Below are positions 13,268-17,077 of a stretch of 17,077 nucleotides of DNA, piece by piece (the stretch's first letter is position 1; every line of letters starts with the position of its first letter). The notes below the pieces were generated by a model. That model searched no databases. It was not told where the DNA came from and was given only the letters and a program-made list of their open reading frames with translations. Origin of the DNA: Asaia bogorensis (lineage in GTDB: Bacteria > Pseudomonadota > Alphaproteobacteria > Acetobacterales > Acetobacteraceae). Position numbers and translations under genes: made by a program. Location of the stretch: positions 1-17,077 of the forward strand of contig CAMCZJ010000044.1 of the NCBI GenBank assembly GCA_945886995.1, written 5' to 3'.

Positions 13268-15003
13268 TGCCGGCCCAGATCGCGCGGCGTAGCACGGATA
13301 TCTTGGTACTCGGCGCGGGCGGCGCTGGTTTGCTTGCAGCCCTGCATGCCAAGGCCGGCAATCCCGCACTTGAGGTGACCATTGCGGTGAAGGGCCTGCT
13401 TGGCAAATGCGGCTGCACGCGCATGGTCCAAGGCGGCTATAATGTCGCGATTGCCGAAGGTGATTCTGCCGAACGCCATTTCATGGACACGCTTGATGGC
13501 GGCAAATGGCTGAATGATCAGGATTTGGCCTGGACGCTGGTGGTGGGCGCGCAGCGGCGCATTCGTGAATTGGAAAATCGCTGGGGCTGTTTTTTCGACC
13601 GCAACGCCGATGGCACCATCCATCAAAAGGCCTTTGCGGGGCAGACTTTTGATCGCACCGTGCATAAGGGCGATTTGACCGGGATTGAGATTGTCAATCG
13701 CCTGGCGGAACAGGTTTGGGCGCGCGGCATTCAGCGCCTGGAAGAACATCGCGCGGTGGCGCTGATCCCAAGCGCAGATGGTGCGCGGCTTTCGGGCGTG
13801 TTGCTGATTGATATGCGCTCGGGCGGTCTGGTGTTTGTGCAGGCCAAGGCCGTGATGCTCGGCACTGGTGGCGGGCCCACCATGTATAAATACCACACGC
13901 CATCAGGCGATAAATCCTGCGATGGCATGGCGATGGCGCTGCGCGCCGGCTTGGCTTTGCGCGATATGGAAATGGTGCAATTCCACCCGACCGGCGTGCT
14001 GGCCGGCCCGGGCACGCGCATGACGGGCACAATCATTGAAGAAGGCTTGCGCGGCGCGGGCGGCTATCTGCTGGGTGGTGATGGCAAGCGCTTCATGGCG
14101 AAGTATGACAAGCGCGCCGAGCGTGCGACGCGCGATATTGTTAGCCGATCCATGCAACGCGAGATCCTGGCCGGCAATGTGAATGAGGCGGGCGGGCTTT
14201 GGATTGAAATGGGCCATCTTGGGCCGGACCGCGTGCGGCGCGAATTCAAAGGCATGGTGGAACGCTGCGCCGATATGGGGTTTGACTTGGCAGGTGGCCG
14301 CGTGCCGGTGGTGCCGACCGCGCATTACATGATGGGCGGGCTGGTCTTCCGCCCTGATGGCAGCACGGCCTTGCCCGGGCTTTTCGCTGCTGGTGAGGAT
14401 ACCGGCGGTGTGCATGGCGCCAATCGGCTGGGCGGGAATGGGGTTGCGAATTCCACTGTCTTTGGCGGTATTGCCGGCGATACCATGGCCGCCTGGGTGC
14501 CGCGCGAAGGCGCGCTGGTGCCACCAGATGCGACCACGCTTGATGCCGCCATCGCCGCGCTGGAAGCACCTTTCGCGCGGCCAGCGCGCAATCTTTCGCC
14601 ACTGCGTGACACTTTGCAGGAAATGATGTGGGACAAGGCCGGGATTCTGCGCGATGCGGCGGGGCTGGCCGATGCCACCAGTGCGCTGGACGCTTTGGAG
14701 GCGGAGTTGGATGCTTCCGGTGTTGATGGCGCCAACCGCGCCTTCAACCTGACCTGGCATGATTGGCTCAATCTGAAATCACTTTTGTTGGTGAGCCGCG
14801 CGATTGTGGTGGCGTCCCAGGCGCGGGAGGAATCACGCGGCGCGCATTGGCGGGAGGATTTTCCGGAAACGCGCGATGAACGCGCGGGGCTTGCGGCAAC
14901 ATCCGTGCGGCTGGAAGAAGGCCGCGTGGCGCTCGCATGGCAGCCCGTTGCATTTACGCGGCTGAAGCCAGGCGAAAGCCTGCTGCAAGCGGCGGCTGAG
15001 TGA
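13267..15003 (+). CDS. Divergent SdhA/FrdA-like flavoprotein (second dicarboxylate oxidoreductase)
   Basis: This 578-aa FAD protein of the succinate dehydrogenase/fumarate reductase family is probably the catalytic subunit for the iron-sulfur and anchor proteins encoded from 9511. GAGGAG is at 16-21. The FAD-linking His of SdhA is replaced by Cys50 (GCTRMVQGG against SHTVAAQGG). HPTG (His240), Arg289 and Arg294 in RDIVSR, PTAHYMMGG (His353) and HGANRLGGN (Arg387) keep the catalytic framework. However, the substrate-binding Thr is Glu258 (IEEG against ITEG), and RGEGG reads RGAGG. The C-terminal AREESRGAH-x-REDFP block is normal. About six residues are inserted after HPTG. Dehydrogenase or reductase of a non-succinate acid is the best guess; L-aspartate oxidase is less likely given the SDH partners. 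Start: ATG at 13267 with GGGGG upstream. Confidence 0.88.
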   Translation: MPAQIARRSTDILVLGAGGAGLLAALHAKAGNPALEVTIAVKGLLGKCGCTRMVQGGYNVAIAEGDSAERHFMDTLDGGKWLNDQDLAWTLVVGAQRRIRELENRWGCFFDRNADGTIHQKAFAGQTFDRTVHKGDLTGIEIVNRLAEQVWARGIQRLEEHRAVALIPSADGARLSGVLLIDMRSGGLVFVQAKAVMLGTGGGPTMYKYHTPSGDKSCDGMAMALRAGLALRDMEMVQFHPTGVLAGPGTRMTGTIIEEGLRGAGGYLLGGDGKRFMAKYDKRAERATRDIVSRSMQREILAGNVNEAGGLWIEMGHLGPDRVRREFKGMVERCADMGFDLAGGRVPVVPTAHYMMGGLVFRPDGSTALPGLFAAGEDTGGVHGANRLGGNGVANSTVFGGIAGDTMAAWVPREGALVPPDATTLDAAIAALEAPFARPARNLSPLRDTLQEMMWDKAGILRDAAGLADATSALDALEAELDASGVDGANRAFNLTWHDWLNLKSLLLVSRAIVVASQAREESRGAHWREDFPETRDERAGLAATSVRLEEGRVALAWQPVAFTRLKPGESLLQAAAE

Positions 15004-15007
15004 CGCC

Positions 15008-16327
15008 ATGACGCAACCCTTCCCAAGCTTTGCCGAAGCGCTGCGCGTGTGGCTGCGCGTTGGTTTGCTGTCCTTCGGCGGGCCGGCGGCGCAGATTGCG
15101 GTGATGCATCGTGAAGTGGTGGAACAGCGCCATTGGGTATCCGATGCGCGTTTTCTGCATGCGCTGAATTTCTGCATGTTGCTGCCGGGGCCAGAGGCGC
15201 AGCAATTGGCGACTTACCTCGGCTGGCTGATGCATGGCGTGCGCGGTGGGCTGGCAGCGGGCTTGCTGTTCATCCTGCCCGGTGCGGCGGTGATGCTGGC
15301 GCTTTCCATCATCTATGCAACTTTGGGCGATGTGCCCCTGGTGGCGGCGCTATTCTTTGGCCTGAAATGCGCGGTGCTGGTGCTGGTGGTGGAAGCGCTT
15401 CTCCGCGTTGCGAAGCGCGCGCTGAAGGGGGCGGTGCCGGTCGCGCTTGCCATCGCAGCCTTTGCCGCACTCGCGCTGTTCAATGTGCCTTTTCCGCTCG
15501 TGGTACTCGGCGCGCTCGCGATTGGTTTTTTGCTGCCGGATGCCTTCAGCGGCGCAGGCCATGGTGCCGCGAGGGATGGCCCGCCCGCCCTTTTGGATGC
15601 CGCCTTCGCGGCCGACCCGGAACGCGCCACGCGCATGGCGGGTGCTGCGCGGCGCGCTGGGCTGATTGCGCTGGCGCTTTGGCTTTGGCCCGTGGTGCTG
15701 CTGCTGGGATCAGGCGTTTATGGTGATATTGCCTGGTTTTTTTCAAAGCTTGCGGTGGTGACTTTTGGTGGCGCCTATGCGGTGCTTGCCTATGCCGCAC
15801 AGGAAGCGGTGGAGCATTACCAATGGCTCTCTGCGCCTGAAATGCTGGCAGGGTTGGGGTTGGCGGAAACCACGCCTGGGCCGCTGATCCTGGTGCTGCA
15901 ATTTGTGGGCTTCCTGGCAGGCTATCGCGCGGATGGCGTGCTGGGCGGTGTGGCGGGCAGTGTGCTGACACTCTGGGTCACTTTCGCGCCGTGCTTTGCC
16001 TGGATTTTCCTGGGCGCGCCTTTCGTTGAAAAGCTCCACGCTGCGCCGCGCCTAAAAGGTGCCTTGGGGGCGGTGACGGCGGCGGTGGTGGGTGTGATTG
16101 CCAATCTCGCGCTCTGGTTTGGGATGCGCGTGATTTTCCGTGATGTGCAGGTCAGCAGCTTCGGGCCGATTAGGCTTGATCTGCCAGTGCTGACCAGCCT
16201 TGATCCGGCGGCGCTGGCACTTGCGGTTTTTGCGGCGGTGCTGCTGTTTGCGATGAAGCAGGGGCTCACGCGCAGCCTTGGCTTCACCGCGATTGCGGGG
16301 CTGGTCTTGAAATTCGCTGGGTTTTGA
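15008..16327 (+). CDS. ChrA-type chromate/anion transporter (two-domain)
   Basis: This is a 439-aa inner-membrane protein with two CHR domains, the long-chain form of the chromate ion transporter family. The first domain has SFGGPAAQIAVMHREVV near residue 22 and LPGPEAQQLATYLGW near residue 60. The second repeats the pattern with TFGGAYAVLAYAAQEAVEH (about 255) and TTPGPLILVLQFVGF (about 290). A hydrophilic stretch between the halves holds the Asp/Arg-rich linker. ChrA proteins expel chromate, but many homologues have no proven substrate. It begins 4 bp after the flavoprotein stop, so it is likely to be the last gene of the SDH-like cluster rather than a separate resistance gene. No ChrB regulator is visible. 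Confidence 0.9.
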   Translation: MTQPFPSFAEALRVWLRVGLLSFGGPAAQIAVMHREVVEQRHWVSDARFLHALNFCMLLPGPEAQQLATYLGWLMHGVRGGLAAGLLFILPGAAVMLALSIIYATLGDVPLVAALFFGLKCAVLVLVVEALLRVAKRALKGAVPVALAIAAFAALALFNVPFPLVVLGALAIGFLLPDAFSGAGHGAARDGPPALLDAAFAADPERATRMAGAARRAGLIALALWLWPVVLLLGSGVYGDIAWFFSKLAVVTFGGAYAVLAYAAQEAVEHYQWLSAPEMLAGLGLAETTPGPLILVLQFVGFLAGYRADGVLGGVAGSVLTLWVTFAPCFAWIFLGAPFVEKLHAAPRLKGALGAVTAAVVGVIANLALWFGMRVIFRDVQVSSFGPIRLDLPVLTSLDPAALALAVFAAVLLFAMKQGLTRSLGFTAIAGLVLKFAGF

Positions 16328-16346
16328 TGGGCGCTGGTTGTTGGCG

Positions 16347-17077
16347 CTAGCGCCGCCCAAACATCCGCTCCAACGCCGCCGCATCAAGCTTCAGCACCGT
16401 GGGTCTTCCATGGCTACACGTCGCGGCGCGGGGTGTGGCTTCCATCTGGCGTAGCAGCGCATCCATCTCGGCGGCATTCATCCGTCGCCCGGCGCGGATG
16501 CTGCCATGGCAAGCAAGGCGCGCAATCGCCGCATCCAGCTTGCGTTCCAAAGCGGTGCTTTCCGCATCCGCCGCCAATTCTTCTGTCATGTCGCGCAGCA
16601 GCGGTGCGGGGTCGGCAGCGCCGAGCAAGGCCGGCAGGCTCCGCACCAGCACTGCGCCGGCGCCGAAGCTCTCAATCTCAAGGCCCAGCCGGGCGAGTGC
16701 TTCGGCAGCCCCCAGTAAGCGCGCCGCATCGGCGGGCGGCATATCCACGACCGCTGGCACCAAAAGCGGCTGGCTGCGCACGCCGCCATCGCGGAGCTGA
16801 GCGCTCAGCGCCTCATGCGTCAGGCGTTCATGCGCGGCGTGCTGATCCACCATTACCAAGGCGCCATCGGCTGCTTCGGCGATGATGTAAGTGTCCAAAA
16901 TCTGCGCGACGGCACGGCCCAAGGGGTGCGCGGCATCCATCGGCGCGGCGGCAGGCGGCGGCGGCAGGCTGGGCGGGCGGAAGCCAAGCGGCAGGCGCGG
17001 CTGCGGCAGCCCAGCCGGGCGAGTGCTTCGGCAGCCCCCAGTAAGCGCGCCGCATCGGCGGGCGGCATATCCACGAC
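16347..17077 (-). CDS. mutL: DNA mismatch repair protein MutL, C-terminal part (edge-truncated)
   Basis: This minus-strand frame is open from the window edge to a TAG at 16347-16349 and encodes the dimerisation/endonuclease domain of MutL. Visible elements are a Pro/Ala-rich linker (positions about 16943-17008), QILDTYIIAE, the endonuclease motif DQHAAHERLTHE (D-Q-H-A-x2-E-x4-E), ACHGSIRAGR, the CSHGRPT block and the C-terminal MFGRR (F-x-R). The DQHA motif indicates an endonuclease-type MutL, expected in bacteria without MutH. Upstream of 17008 the DNA becomes an exact copy of 16683-16751 read in a different frame, so the segment 17009-17077 is probably not authentic MutL. It is convergent with the ChrA gene, with 19 bp between stops. 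Confidence 0.88.
   Translation of the reverse strand, partial: RGYAARRCGALTGGCRSTRPAGLPQPRLPLGFRPPSLPPPPAAAPMDAAHPLGRAVAQILDTYIIAEAADGALVMVDQHAAHERLTHEALSAQLRDGGVRSQPLLVPAVVDMPPADAARLLGAAEALARLGLEIESFGAGAVLVRSLPALLGAADPAPLLRDMTEELAADAESTALERKLDAAIARLACHGSIRAGRRMNAAEMDALLRQMEATPRAATCSHGRPTVLKLDAAALERMFGRR
16683..16751. repeat. 69-bp direct repeat, copy 1 (inside mutL)
   Basis: This copy lies in the authentic MutL frame and encodes VVDMPPADAARLLGAAEALARLG on the minus strand. It is identical to 17009-17077. The offset is 326 bp, not a multiple of three. The flanking base differs (G at 16682, A at 17008), which fixes the left boundary. Confidence 0.95.
17009..17077. repeat. 69-bp direct repeat, copy 2 (at the window edge)
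   Basis: This is identical to 16683-16751 and runs to the last base of the window, so 69 bp is a minimum length. In the MutL reading frame this copy gives an unrelated Arg/Gly-rich peptide; the natural peptide appears one frame over and then runs out of register at 17008. This favours a misjoin or duplication rather than a functional repeat. Confidence 0.9.

Noticed and set aside
13903..14760. Minus-strand open frame (285 codons) opposite the second flavoprotein
   Set aside because: Antisense shadow of a conserved flavoprotein gene; no motif seen.
16329..16358. Terminator between chrA and mutL
   Set aside because: GGCGCTAGCGCC (16343-16354) is a perfect palindrome over the mutL stop, but longer pairing needs bulges and there is no T-run.
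1..17077. tRNA, rRNA, CRISPR array, insertion sequence or prophage
   Set aside because: No spaced repeats, transposase motifs, terminal inverted repeats or tRNA-like folds were seen on either strand by eye.

Overview
This GC-rich window is densely packed with genes on both strands. Gene content and sequence style (sdhCDAB order, a SdhA C-terminus ending KARVY, many ThDP-enzyme, solute-binding and permease genes) suggest an alphaproteobacterium, possibly an Acetobacteraceae (Roseomonas-like) relative. The taxonomy is inferred from style, not from any search.

Layout. Positions 1-317 (minus) hold the N-terminus of an MFS permease. A short divergent region leads into a complete classical succinate dehydrogenase operon, sdhC-sdhD-sdhA-sdhB (504-4027), closed by an 11-bp perfect hairpin. 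Next are an agmatinase-family ureohydrolase (4145-5041) and a family 5 peptide-type solute-binding protein (5146-6726), both plus strand. A secreted SLT-type lytic transglycosylase lies convergent on the minus strand (6740-7531). An unusually AT-rich gap (about 7561-7710, about 32% GC by hand count) precedes a minus-strand acetolactate-synthase-like ThDP enzyme (7810-9435).

The most interesting region is 9436-15003. Divergent from the ThDP enzyme, across a 75-bp gap with a 17-bp palindrome, runs a tightly packed plus-strand cluster. It encodes a second SdhB/FrdB-like iron-sulfur protein, two small heme-type membrane anchors, a TauE/SafE permease, the alpha and beta subunits of a class I (4Fe-4S) fumarase/tartrate-dehydratase-type hydratase, and a second SdhA/FrdA-like flavoprotein. 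A two-domain ChrA-type anion permease follows 4 bp later. The order B-anchor-anchor-permease-hydratase(alpha, beta)-A is unlike the housekeeping operon. The second flavoprotein has Cys where SdhA has its FAD-linking His, and Glu where SdhA has a substrate-binding Thr. Together the genes look like a quinone-linked 'oxidise, then hydrate' module for a succinate-like acid other than succinate, with its own permeases. The substrate is not identifiable from sequence.

The window ends in the C-terminal domain of MutL (minus strand, 16347 onward). The last 69 bases exactly repeat 16683-16751, but out of the MutL frame. This points to a rearrangement or, more likely, an assembly artefact at the edge.
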